The notes beneath the pieces are model-generated. The model was given only the letters and a program-made list of their open reading frames with translations, ran no database searches and was not told the origin of the DNA. A stretch of DNA of 64,000 nt. Source: a virus. The DNA lies in the IMG/VR virus record IMGVR_UViG_3300032308_002246, positions 62,001 through 126,000 of that record, one strand, 5' to 3'. The translations under genes and the position numbers were made by a program. Shown here one piece after another: positions 43,247 to 51,700 of this stretch (its first letter is position 1; each line of letters starts with the position of its first letter).

Positions 43247-43264
43247 AAATACTCGGTAGTATTT
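43247..43264. promoter_or_regulatory. Inverted repeat upstream of the head-tail genes
   Basis: AAATACT-CGGT-AGTATTT is a perfect 7-bp inverted repeat in the 62-base gap between the ParB cassette and the structural genes. A TAAAAT that could act as -10 overlaps its left arm, though no good -35 was found. It may be an operator or a leader hairpin marking the switch to late genes. Confidence 0.35.
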
Positions 43265-43279
43265 GACCCGGAGGTCTTG

Positions 43280-43552
43280 ATGAATTTTCCGTCGGATGTA
43301 GAGGATGAAGAGCTTACAGAAGAAGCTGTAGACATCATCCCAGAGCTTGAGCCAACAGGAACCGAATTGGTCCCTGTGCCCACCCCTACCCCTCAAAGAA
43401 AACCAGCATGGTGGAGAAGAGCTGTTGCGTATTCGGTAAGAAGGCTGGCAGATAGTATCCAGTTTGGCCGTGGCGCAAGACAACGGACTCAGCCTGGCGA
43501 AGGTCGCAATTTGGCTCGGGAGGCAAGAGGCCGAATAACTGGAAGGGGCTAG
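43280..43552 (+). CDS. Uncharacterised small protein with acidic head and basic tail
   Basis: The ATG at 43280 follows GGAGG by five bases. The 90-aa product has an acidic N-terminus (1-30), a Pro/Thr linker (VPTPTPQRKP) and an Arg-rich C-terminus with WWRRAVAYSVRRLADS. No family is recognised. It is the first gene of the structural block, seven bases before the connector gene. Confidence 0.7.
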   Translation: MNFPSDVEDEELTEEAVDIIPELEPTGTELVPVPTPTPQRKPAWWRRAVAYSVRRLADSIQFGRGARQRTQPGEGRNLAREARGRITGRG

Positions 43553-43559
43553 GTTAAAA

Positions 43560-44417
43560 ATGCTAGTCAGCTTGTCAGAATTAAAGACGTACATGGACAT
43601 ATCTCTTACGCAACGGCAACAAGACGCCGTTGAAATGATACTCCTTGGCCTAGAGAGCGAACTTGAAGCGTTCCTTGGTAGACCTGTATCCCAGGAAGAG
43701 GTAACGGAAGAACATGTTATTCCTTCATATTTTCAGGGCGTCCCTGCAACATCTTTTTTTTACGACCACAGTCTTGATTCAACTGAAACCGGGCTCAACT
43801 ATATTCAGCCTTCACAAATAATTTATGCACGAAATTCACCAATAACAAATGTCAGGCAAGTAACAATTAAAAACTTGGCTTCTGTGCCGGTGAACCTTGC
43901 TGAGGCCATGCAGAGAAAAGCCACAATTACATCTGCTTCAGTCAATGGTCCCTCTGTTGTTTTTACTGCGGACAACGACTTCACAATTGGGCAGCGAGTT
44001 ACTGTTTCAAATATAACCCCGTCAACTCTTCAAATTAGCGCAAGAGAAATAACTGCAGTAACTCCAACCACATTTACAGTTGGCGACGCCGCTGGAGCAA
44101 ACGGTTCGTATGTTTCTGGTGGATTGGCTACAGCTACGGGAAATGATTACACCGTGCATAGATACGGAGTTGAACTCTATAGGGGCTTTCCTAACGACGT
44201 TGTGAGTATTACTTATACCGGTGGTCTTGATGGCTCAGCAATAAAAATGTTCAAGTTGATGATTCTTAGAGCTGCTTCTCGTGAAGTTCAAAACATGCAC
44301 GATGATGTCGTTGGCCTAAAAGATTTGAATACAAGAAATGTTGCACCACTTGAAACAGGATTCTTAGAAAAAGAACTTATGGCAATGAAGTCATACAAGA
44401 GAAGACGAATTGCGTAA
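43560..44417 (+). CDS. Head-tail connector (gp6-like adaptor) with inserted Ig-like part
   Basis: The 285-aa protein begins LVSLSELKTYMDISLTQRQQDAVEMILLGLESELEAFLGR, the helical signature of gp6-type head-tail connectors that sit under the portal. The middle (about 115-205) is rich in Thr/Val and looks like a beta-sandwich insert; the end returns to helical adaptor sequence (MFKLMILRAASREVQNM). It overlaps the next gene by one base (TAATG). Confidence 0.82.
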   Translation: MLVSLSELKTYMDISLTQRQQDAVEMILLGLESELEAFLGRPVSQEEVTEEHVIPSYFQGVPATSFFYDHSLDSTETGLNYIQPSQIIYARNSPITNVRQVTIKNLASVPVNLAEAMQRKATITSASVNGPSVVFTADNDFTIGQRVTVSNITPSTLQISAREITAVTPTTFTVGDAAGANGSYVSGGLATATGNDYTVHRYGVELYRGFPNDVVSITYTGGLDGSAIKMFKLMILRAASREVQNMHDDVVGLKDLNTRNVAPLETGFLEKELMAMKSYKRRRIA

Positions 44418-45013
44418 TGGATGCTCCAAGAGAAATTTATCGTTCTTTAAAAGTTGATACTGATTTTGATAAAAAATCATTGTTAAAAGTAATTGGAGAA
44501 ATAAAAGCTTTAGAAAAATCTATTGATTCTATTGGCTCAAGTTCTCCCGGTGGTTCACGGATTGAATTTGAACCTGATTTTTCTGAAGCATATGAATTGC
44601 TGGCAGAAATAGGTGCTCGAGGTTCGTTTACCGCTCCGGTTTTTCCAGTACTAAAGAAACAAGTACAGGCTATGAATGCTGCAAACTTTGCATCAAACGG
44701 ACTGCCTTCTGGTGGATGGAAACCACTTGATGCAAAATATGCTGCATGGAAGTCAATTCGCTTTCCAGGCGCTCCGCCGATGGTTAGAACTGGAGCATTG
44801 ATGGAGTCGCTGACTACCACTCCTTTGGTGCAAAACGAAACTACAACATCTTTTGAAATTGGAACAGCAATACCGTATGCAAGATTCCATCAAACAGGCA
44901 CTTTCAAAATGCCAAAAAGACAAGTTGTTTACGAGCCAGTTGGTTTTGCTGAATTCGCAAGCGAGATAATTGCTGATTATGTTGCAGGCATAAGTAAGGT
45001 CCCAGGTGTCTAA
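44417..45013 (+). CDS. Mu gpG-like tail completion / virion morphogenesis protein
   Basis: In the 198-aa protein, GGWKPLDAKYAAWK, FPGAPPMVRTGALMESL, and PYARFHQTGTFKMPKRQ (about 92-178) match the phage virion morphogenesis family that completes the tail or neck. The first 80 residues are helical and acidic. Neighbours are a connector and a terminator-like protein, consistent with a neck role. Confidence 0.85.
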   Translation: MDAPREIYRSLKVDTDFDKKSLLKVIGEIKALEKSIDSIGSSSPGGSRIEFEPDFSEAYELLAEIGARGSFTAPVFPVLKKQVQAMNAANFASNGLPSGGWKPLDAKYAAWKSIRFPGAPPMVRTGALMESLTTTPLVQNETTTSFEIGTAIPYARFHQTGTFKMPKRQVVYEPVGFAEFASEIIADYVAGISKVPGV

Positions 45014-45609
45014 TGGCTTCAGAGGTAATGTATGGACCGCAGTTTGCGAAGCAATTTGTTAACGAGTATCTAATATCAGAGATGCCACTTAGGCTGACTC
45101 GCTATAGAAACGCATGGAACCTTAGCACTAGCGAGCTTCCTGACATAGAAGACATATTTGCTTTTGAACCATTAGCAATGGATAAATGGCCAACAATAAT
45201 AACTGTTGCAATATCGACTAAGTCTTTGGTTCGCACAGGATTTAATCTCACTAATAATCCTGAATACAATGTCACCTATGCAATGCGTACATATGTGTGG
45301 GCGCGTAGTGATGGCGCTCAAGACACAACACTAATGAGAGACAGGCTGACAACTGTTGTTCGGTCTGCACTCATGGACCATCCATGTCTTCAAAGGTCAA
45401 ATCCCGAGAGAGAAGCGCTTATCGAAGAGTCATCAATCAATGAGGAGTACTCTGAATTGACTTTGCTAAAAGGCGATAGGTATCTTGCTGGTGCATATAT
45501 TGCCTATGACCTCAGAATCGAAGAAGCTATAGAAAGAGACAATTTGGGAACCGTTTCTGAAATTGGCCTTGAGTGGCAAAGTCCTTCAAGTTGGTATCTA
45601 AATGAATAA
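45013..45609 (+). CDS. Probable tail terminator / neck protein
   Basis: The 198-aa alpha/beta protein is placed where myoviruses encode the tail terminator, between the completion protein and the sheath gene. The central strands (TIITVAISTK, YNVTYAMRTYVWARS) and the paired helix (MRDRLTTVVRSALMDH) fit the terminator fold. The assignment rests mainly on position. It overlaps the next gene by eight bases. Confidence 0.65.
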   Translation: MASEVMYGPQFAKQFVNEYLISEMPLRLTRYRNAWNLSTSELPDIEDIFAFEPLAMDKWPTIITVAISTKSLVRTGFNLTNNPEYNVTYAMRTYVWARSDGAQDTTLMRDRLTTVVRSALMDHPCLQRSNPEREALIEESSINEEYSELTLLKGDRYLAGAYIAYDLRIEEAIERDNLGTVSEIGLEWQSPSSWYLNE

Positions 45610-45940
45610 TTTTGAAAAACTGGACGAAGAAACCCCAGTCCTTCCGCAAAGATTCGCTGGGATGATTCAGGTAAAGAACATCTCTGGTCGTACTGTTGCT
45701 GCTGATTCGCAAGGCAATTATATGACCCCAGACTCCTATGCCGCAGTAAACCCGTTTGATGTGACGGTGATGAAACAACTAGGCAAAGGTATTTTTCAAG
45801 TAATCGAATTTTTAATAGATGAAAGTAATTTATCTTCTAAGACGATTGTCAATAAAATACCTAAAAAGAAAAAGAATAAACCACAAAGCATTCCGGCTGG
45901 AGGGGCACTTCCACCCGGGAAATGCTGCCCAACACGCTAA
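45602..45940 (+). CDS. Uncharacterised 112-aa protein before the sheath gene
   Basis: A short beta-rich part (about 20-70: IQVKNISGRTVAADSQGNYM, VNPFDVTVMKQLGKG) is followed by a Lys/Pro-rich tail ending in CC. No family is recognised. It could be a small neck or tail accessory protein; the tail sequence looks disordered. Confidence 0.7.
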   Translation: MNNFEKLDEETPVLPQRFAGMIQVKNISGRTVAADSQGNYMTPDSYAAVNPFDVTVMKQLGKGIFQVIEFLIDESNLSSKTIVNKIPKKKKNKPQSIPAGGALPPGKCCPTR

Positions 45941-45946
45941 TATGTA

Positions 45947-45974
45947 TTGGTGACTTTGAAATAAAGTTTATAAA
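45947..45974 (+). promoter_or_regulatory. Putative promoter for the tail sheath operon
   Basis: TTGGTG (45947-45952) and TATAAA (45969-45974) are separated by 16 bases in the 125-base gap before the sheath gene. This is the largest gap in the tail block, fitting a promoter for highly expressed sheath and tube genes. No terminator was seen in front of it. Confidence 0.45.
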
Positions 45975-46065
45975 AATAAGTTGCCAAAGAAAGTTCTACT
46001 ATGGTGGTATCATCGCTGTGGTTAAAGAACGTAAAAATTCTAGGCAGGAACCGAAGGAGTGACAA

Positions 46066-47523
46066 ATGGCGGGCATCGTACTCACCACGGCAGTAAGAAC
46101 AGGTCCAGTAACTACTACAACTGCACCTACATCGACGTTGTTTATAGCTGGCGTCACCGAAAAGGGGCCGGAAGGTGATGCAAAGCTAATCACCAGTGTT
46201 GCTGACTACAACGCAATCTACGGTGGATACACATCTGCTGGATATGTGCACGAATCAGTCCAAATGTTTTTTGAAGAAGGTGGCTCACGCGCCTATGTTT
46301 CAAGAGTTATTCCTTCAGATGCAGTTAGTGCATCTTGCACAGTAGCTGATGCATCAGCTGGAACTGTTGTTACACTAATTGCATCTGGTGAGGGTACATG
46401 GCCGCACTCTGGTGCGCTCACAGTTGGTGTAATTCAGCCAACTGGTTCAACATTTAGACTTCGTATTTTCTCGGATGGCGACCTTGTCTACACGACTCCA
46501 ATTTGTACAACCAAGTCAGAACTTGTTGACGAAATTAATAACAGCACAGTTGCTGGTCTTTATGTAACCGCAGTTGCTGGAGCAAGCAGCTTGATTCCAC
46601 AGGTAACAGTTTCAAACTTGAACTTCACCGGTGGCAGCAATGGAACAACAGTAACCGATGCAGATGTTGAAACAGCTTTTGAAGCTTTTGTTCCAACACT
46701 TGGACCAGGAGCTATTGCCGCTCCTGGTTTCTACACACAGACTGTTTATGAAGCATTGATTGACCATGCAAAAGGCAACAACAGAATTGCTTTGCTTGGT
46801 TTTGACAAGGACGATACGGTCAACGATGTTTTGAGCGTAACTTCAAACTATGAGGACAGAGATGGCGCTGAAAGTGCCGCATGGTTTTATCCATGGGTAA
46901 AAATCCCAAGAGGAAACCTGACAATCTCAGTACCTTGCGAAGGTTATGTTGCCGCCAAGAGAGCAGCTGTACACAACAAGCTTGGTTCTTGGCACGCATA
47001 TGCAGGCCTTAAGAGCGAAGCACGTTTTGTTACTGGTGTGCAGACAACAATCTCTTCTACGCAGGCTGATGCATTGGACCTCGTTTACATCAACCCAATT
47101 AGAATCATCAGCGGAACTGTAAGAATTTACGGAGCACGTTCAGCTTCAACCGACACAGTCAACTTCAGATACATCAACTCAAGAGAAGTGCTCAATGACA
47201 TCATTGACAAAGCTCAGAGTGGTCTTGAAGCTCTTGTGTTCTCGGTAATTGATGGTAGAAGAAGCCTCTTCGGAGAAGTTGCTGCTGTGCTCATCAATGT
47301 GCTTGACCCAATTTCAAAAGCTGGTGGACTGTTTGAGTTGTATGACGCAAACGGAAAGCGCCTTGACCCTGGCTACACAATCCAGGTAAACGACGCAATC
47401 AACCCAATTTCACAGCTTGCCACAGGCGTGGTTAAAGCTAAGGTCGGCGCAAGAGTGTCAAGCATAGGTGACACTATTGAAGTCGAAATAACAAAATCAA
47501 ATCTTACGTCTTCGCTAGGCTAA
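46066..47523 (+). CDS. Tail sheath protein
   Basis: The 485-aa protein has the typical sheath N-terminus (GPVTTTTAPTSTLFIAGVTEKGPEG), the YGGYTSAGYVHESVQMFFEEGGSRAYVSRV segment and the C-terminal domain with YINPIRIISGTVRIYGARS and FRYINSREVLNDI. It forms the contractile outer tube, which establishes myovirus morphology. AAGGAG precedes the ATG. Confidence 0.95.
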   Translation: MAGIVLTTAVRTGPVTTTTAPTSTLFIAGVTEKGPEGDAKLITSVADYNAIYGGYTSAGYVHESVQMFFEEGGSRAYVSRVIPSDAVSASCTVADASAGTVVTLIASGEGTWPHSGALTVGVIQPTGSTFRLRIFSDGDLVYTTPICTTKSELVDEINNSTVAGLYVTAVAGASSLIPQVTVSNLNFTGGSNGTTVTDADVETAFEAFVPTLGPGAIAAPGFYTQTVYEALIDHAKGNNRIALLGFDKDDTVNDVLSVTSNYEDRDGAESAAWFYPWVKIPRGNLTISVPCEGYVAAKRAAVHNKLGSWHAYAGLKSEARFVTGVQTTISSTQADALDLVYINPIRIISGTVRIYGARSASTDTVNFRYINSREVLNDIIDKAQSGLEALVFSVIDGRRSLFGEVAAVLINVLDPISKAGGLFELYDANGKRLDPGYTIQVNDAINPISQLATGVVKAKVGARVSSIGDTIEVEITKSNLTSSLG

Positions 47524-47539
47524 ACGGAGGAAAATCACA

Positions 47540-47998
47540 ATGGCTAAGCTTTCTCAGCGTCAAATATTGGCAAAAATCGCACCGGTTAACACGCAGGTGC
47601 ACCCAGACCTTTCTGGATATTTTGCCCAAGTGTCGGGTGGGGAGATAACTGCCGCCGTAGAAAAAATCTACGTTGGTGGAGAGAAGTTCCCTGAACTGCT
47701 CTGTGCTCCTTCCGAAGTCGGCGACATCACACTTACTCGTCACTACTCCGAAGAAGATAGAGGCAAATTGAACTCGCTTCGTCAGTATGTCGGCGCAGCG
47801 TTTTATAATGTGACTATTTATTATCTAAACTGTGACATTTCTTCAGGCAAGCCTGACAGAGCTTACGCCAACTGCTTGTTGGTAGGTCTGACAGAACCAG
47901 ATGGAGACTCTTCATCCGGTGCTCCAGCAACATTTGCACTCACGTTCTCGGTGAACAAGGGTCCTGCAGATGTGGCTGATGGAACATTCCAGTTCTAA
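47540..47998 (+). CDS. Tail tube protein
   Basis: The 152-aa, beta-rich protein directly after the sheath has the usual size and place of the inner tube subunit. It has GGEKFPELLCAPSEVGDITLTRHY and a hairpin-rich C-terminal half ending TFALTFSVNKGPADVADGTFQF. GGAGG lies 10 bases upstream. Confidence 0.88.
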   Translation: MAKLSQRQILAKIAPVNTQVHPDLSGYFAQVSGGEITAAVEKIYVGGEKFPELLCAPSEVGDITLTRHYSEEDRGKLNSLRQYVGAAFYNVTIYYLNCDISSGKPDRAYANCLLVGLTEPDGDSSSGAPATFALTFSVNKGPADVADGTFQF

Positions 47999-48047
47999 AT
48001 AAAAAATCATCTGCCATCACACATTAAGCGTGTGCTAGGTTTTGGGC

Positions 48048-48533
48048 ATGACAGAAAAATCAGCTCCTAAAGAAATTCAAGAAGAAACAATCCTCAATCA
48101 GTTGAAGTCCGTTATTGCCAAGAAAGTAGAACGGGCAGAAGTTTTTATTGAGGTCCCAGAACGCATCGGCGTAAAATTGCTGGTTAGCCCAAATGTTACT
48201 CAACAACAAATGAGAGCATGGCAGAAGCAGTGTGGCGGAGATTCTCCTAAGGGGATGGACGCAACAAAGTTTGCATGCACAGTTGTTGGACAAACAACAA
48301 AGGGTGTTTTTCTAAACGGCGAAGAAGTTCTTGATGATGGTTGGCCATGCACATTTGGTTCACCAATCATCTTGGAAATGACAGGTACGACAAAAGCAGT
48401 TCCAGACGCAGTTCAAAAGTTTTTTGGTCTGGATGCACATGTTGAAGCAGCAGCTCTTGCAATCATTGAAGCCTGTGGTTTTGGTGACACAATCTCGGCG
48501 GAGGCTACCGAAAACCCTACGAAACGGTCATAG
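48048..48533 (+). CDS. Tail assembly chaperone, short form (G-like)
   Basis: The ATG at 48048 is preferred over TTG at 48042. The 161-aa protein lies between the tube and tape measure genes, the standard place for chaperones. It is helical at the ends with FIEVPERIGVKLLVSPNVTQQQMRAWQ in the middle. Near its end a slippery heptamer allows a longer product. Confidence 0.82.
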   Translation: MTEKSAPKEIQEETILNQLKSVIAKKVERAEVFIEVPERIGVKLLVSPNVTQQQMRAWQKQCGGDSPKGMDATKFACTVVGQTTKGVFLNGEEVLDDGWPCTFGSPIILEMTGTTKAVPDAVQKFFGLDAHVEAAALAIIEACGFGDTISAEATENPTKRS

Positions 48534-48703
48534 AGGAACTTTCCGAAGACCCTCGAGTGGCCGCAGCAGCCAGACTTGGCGAACTGTGGGGAACAGACCC
48601 AATCGTAATACTTAACTCGGAGCCAGATGAATGGCTGATTAGGTATGCATGCGCAAAGGTAATTGAAGCAGACCGTAAACGTGCAGAGAGCGAATCACGC
48701 TAA
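48048..48703 (+). CDS. Tail assembly chaperone, long form by -1 frameshift (GT-like)
   Basis: The -1 frame is open from 48488 to a TAA at 48703 and encodes YETVIEELSEDPRVAAA, LGELWG, EPDEWLIRYACAKVIEADRK, which has no start of its own and reads like a chaperone T-domain. An A-AAC-CCT heptamer (48512-48518) in the zero frame permits simultaneous -1 slippage. The fusion product would have about 218 residues. Such G/GT pairs are conserved before tape measure genes. Confidence 0.72.
48512..48518 (+). promoter_or_regulatory. Candidate -1 ribosomal slippery sequence
   Basis: AAACCCT read as A-AAC-CCT follows the X-XXY-YYZ rule and is the only such heptamer I found between the -1 frame stop at 48485 and the zero-frame stop at 48533. 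Confidence 0.6.
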
Positions 48704-48741
48704 ACTAGTTGTGTCCTCCTATTGCTATTCTGAGGTAATCC

Positions 48742-51700
48742 GTGGCTGACGCACGCGCAACGATAAAAATAAATGTAATCACAGACAAGAAAGATTTTGC
48801 GTCTGCGATTGCACAAATGAACGGGCTAAATAGCGCACTCGGAAACGGCTCAACAAACTCAAATAAATTCACCCAGTCTCTAAATAAGACAACTACTTCT
48901 TTTAAAAGCTACTCTGGTGGCGCAATGGGTGCGGTAAAAGCAACCCGTGGTTTCAATAACCAAACATTGACTTCACAAAAACTTATTGGTGCATTGAATA
49001 AATCCATGAGAGCAATATTCTGGATTGTTATTGCATTGGGTATCGAGTTTGCAATAACAGCAGCCACGCTTGCATCAGTTAATGCAGCATTTACAGTTGG
49101 GAGAATGGCCGTCAAGGCCTACCATGTCTCACTAGGACTGCTCGCCGGCGCTCTAGCTTCAGTTACAGCAGCCATAGGCGTTGGTCTTGCTGCTTTTCAG
49201 GAATACACAGCAGCGATGACTGCGTTTAGCTACAAGGGCGTAAACGAACTTGGTGACGGCATGGAACAGTCATCGAGCGCAATGAGAAATTTTGCAAAAG
49301 ATACATCACTTGCAACCATGGGTGTTGTTGCACTAACTCAAGCTTATTCAACTATGGCAAAACAGGCACCTGTTAGTGCCGCTCAAAGAAAAGCACTTGC
49401 CGGAGCACTTGACTTTACAACTACTGCAGAAGACCCAAAGAAAGCATTCCAGAGTCTTTCTCAGTTTATTGGATTAGTAACAAAAGCAAAAAAAGTTGAC
49501 TCAAAAGCAACAAGAGCAGCTCAATCGGTTAGCCCTGAGTTTGCAAAAGCAGTAGCTGGACAAAAAGATAAATCAGCTGGAGCAATACTTGCGTCTTTGT
49601 CAAGTGGACAGTTGGCCACTTCTGCTGGCGTAAGTGGAAACTACAAGATGCAACAAACACTTGTTGGTCAATTCCAGTCTTTTTTAACAGACCTAGTTGT
49701 TCAGCTAACAGACTTTGGTAGAAAACTTTTAGAGCCAGCAAAAGATGTCCTTGATTCTTTTTACAAAAACTTTAGAAATGCATTCAGAAGAACAGAAGGA
49801 ATAATAAGCGGTTTTGCAACAGGCACAATGATGCCTGGATTGATAACAATCGGAAACACAATTGAAGAATTTTCAGTAAAACTCCTAAGAGATTATTTAC
49901 CAAAAATTAGCGGTGGTGCTGATTGGCTAAGAAAAACATTTAGCGACCTAAAAGCATCATTTGCTCAATTTGTTAATTCCTTAGACAAATTTAGAGCAGG
50001 TTCAAAAATAATTACAGACACCTTTGGAGAACCGTTACTTGCGCTATTTAAAGGATTTGGTAGAAATGCTGAACAACTTGGTTATCTTGCTGAAGACAAC
50101 GAAGAAGCATTTTTGAAGTGGGGTAAAGCTCTTGAAGGATTAGTATTCTCAATCTTTGATTTTTTTGCTGCAATGAAAGTTGCTTTCACAGAGGCACTTC
50201 CAGTGCTAACACAAATCGTAAATGGACTAGCGTCGTTGATTCGTGGTTTGTCTGCAGTTATAAGCCTTACTGGAACTCTTGGTGGCGGTGGAGGAAACAG
50301 CGGCACGGTAAATGCAGGAATGGGACCAGTCCTATCAGCGGCGCTTACGATGGGTCTCATGTATGGAGGATTTAAAGGTAGACGTCGTTTTGGAAGAGGT
50401 GGTGGGATAGGAACAAAAACTGGACCCTCAACTGCAAGCAAATATGGTTATCAGCAAGCCGCAATGAATCAGCCATTGTCCCAGGCTCTATTTGGGCAGT
50501 TGGGTTTTGGTGGAGTTATTGGCAGAACCGGTTCTGCTATCTCAGGGGGAAGGAGTTTTGGTTCAAAAATTTCCGGAGGGTTTACTGCCATGCTGGGTGG
50601 GAATTCACGTTCTGTTGCAAATCAAGGAGCTATAGCAGCTAACACAATGTACAGACAGCAAACCGGAAGAAATGCTACAAGCGGTCTTACTATCCCGAAG
50701 ATTGGGGATTTTGACCCATACACAGGTAAAACCATAACTAGCGCAAAAGATTTGGCAGATGCAAGAAGGGCACGGCGTTCATTAAACCGGCTGACATATA
50801 GAGACCTTTTAAAGACCGCAAGAACTGGCGACGCAAGAAATTTGAGCACAAGTGCCGCTGGTAGCGGTTTTGCAAAAACAACAGTAGGACGAACAAATCC
50901 TCTTACTGGCGCAACAATGAATGCCAGACAAGCTGCAATGTTTGGAATTAGAAGCAAGGTTGGTGGAGCAATGACTGGCCGAGTTGAGGCTATGCAGGCC
51001 GGTCTAAGAGGTTCGTTTACGCCTGGCCTTGGAATGGCTGGTTCACTGATTACGGCTTCTGGTGTTACCTCAAGGATAGGAAATGAAACAGCTCGTTCTG
51101 CTGTTGACATGGGCCTTGCCGGTTCATACTTTGGCAAGCGAGGCGCAATAGTTGGTGCCGGACTTGGTGTTATGTCTAAAACAACAAACTATTTAGCTGG
51201 TTCCATAGCTGGTGGTGCTACAGGCGCACAAATAGCTGGAGTTATAACAGCGGGCCTACCTCCACAAGCTCAAGCAATTGGTAAGGCTTTAGGTTTTGCT
51301 ATTGGTACAGCAGTTGGAATATTTACCGTGCGGGCCAGAAGAACAAAAATAGCAAAAGGTGTAGCTGACGCAATGGTCCAGCAAACTGGAGCGCGCTCTA
51401 TTGAAGCTCTGTTAAAAAGTCCAATATTGAGCACTGTTAGCGCCACTGCGCAAATTACCAAAGACACCAAAATATATGATAAAGCAATAGCTATGTCTAG
51501 AGGAGGCACTAGTGATTCTGCGGTAAGAGACTACCTGCTTTCGACCGGAACAATAACCCAACAGCAAGCACAAGCAATTGACATGAATGACGGTGGTTTT
51601 ATTGACCAACTTGAGTCAAATAATCTTGCTTTAAAAATGCAGGGCGAGTCTTACAAAAAATTTGAAAATAATATCAACGCATTAACCTTATCAACTGGCA

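Noticed and set aside
48018-48034. CACAC/GTGTG hairpin after the tail tube gene as terminator
   Set aside because: Only five pairs with a seven-base loop and no real T-run.
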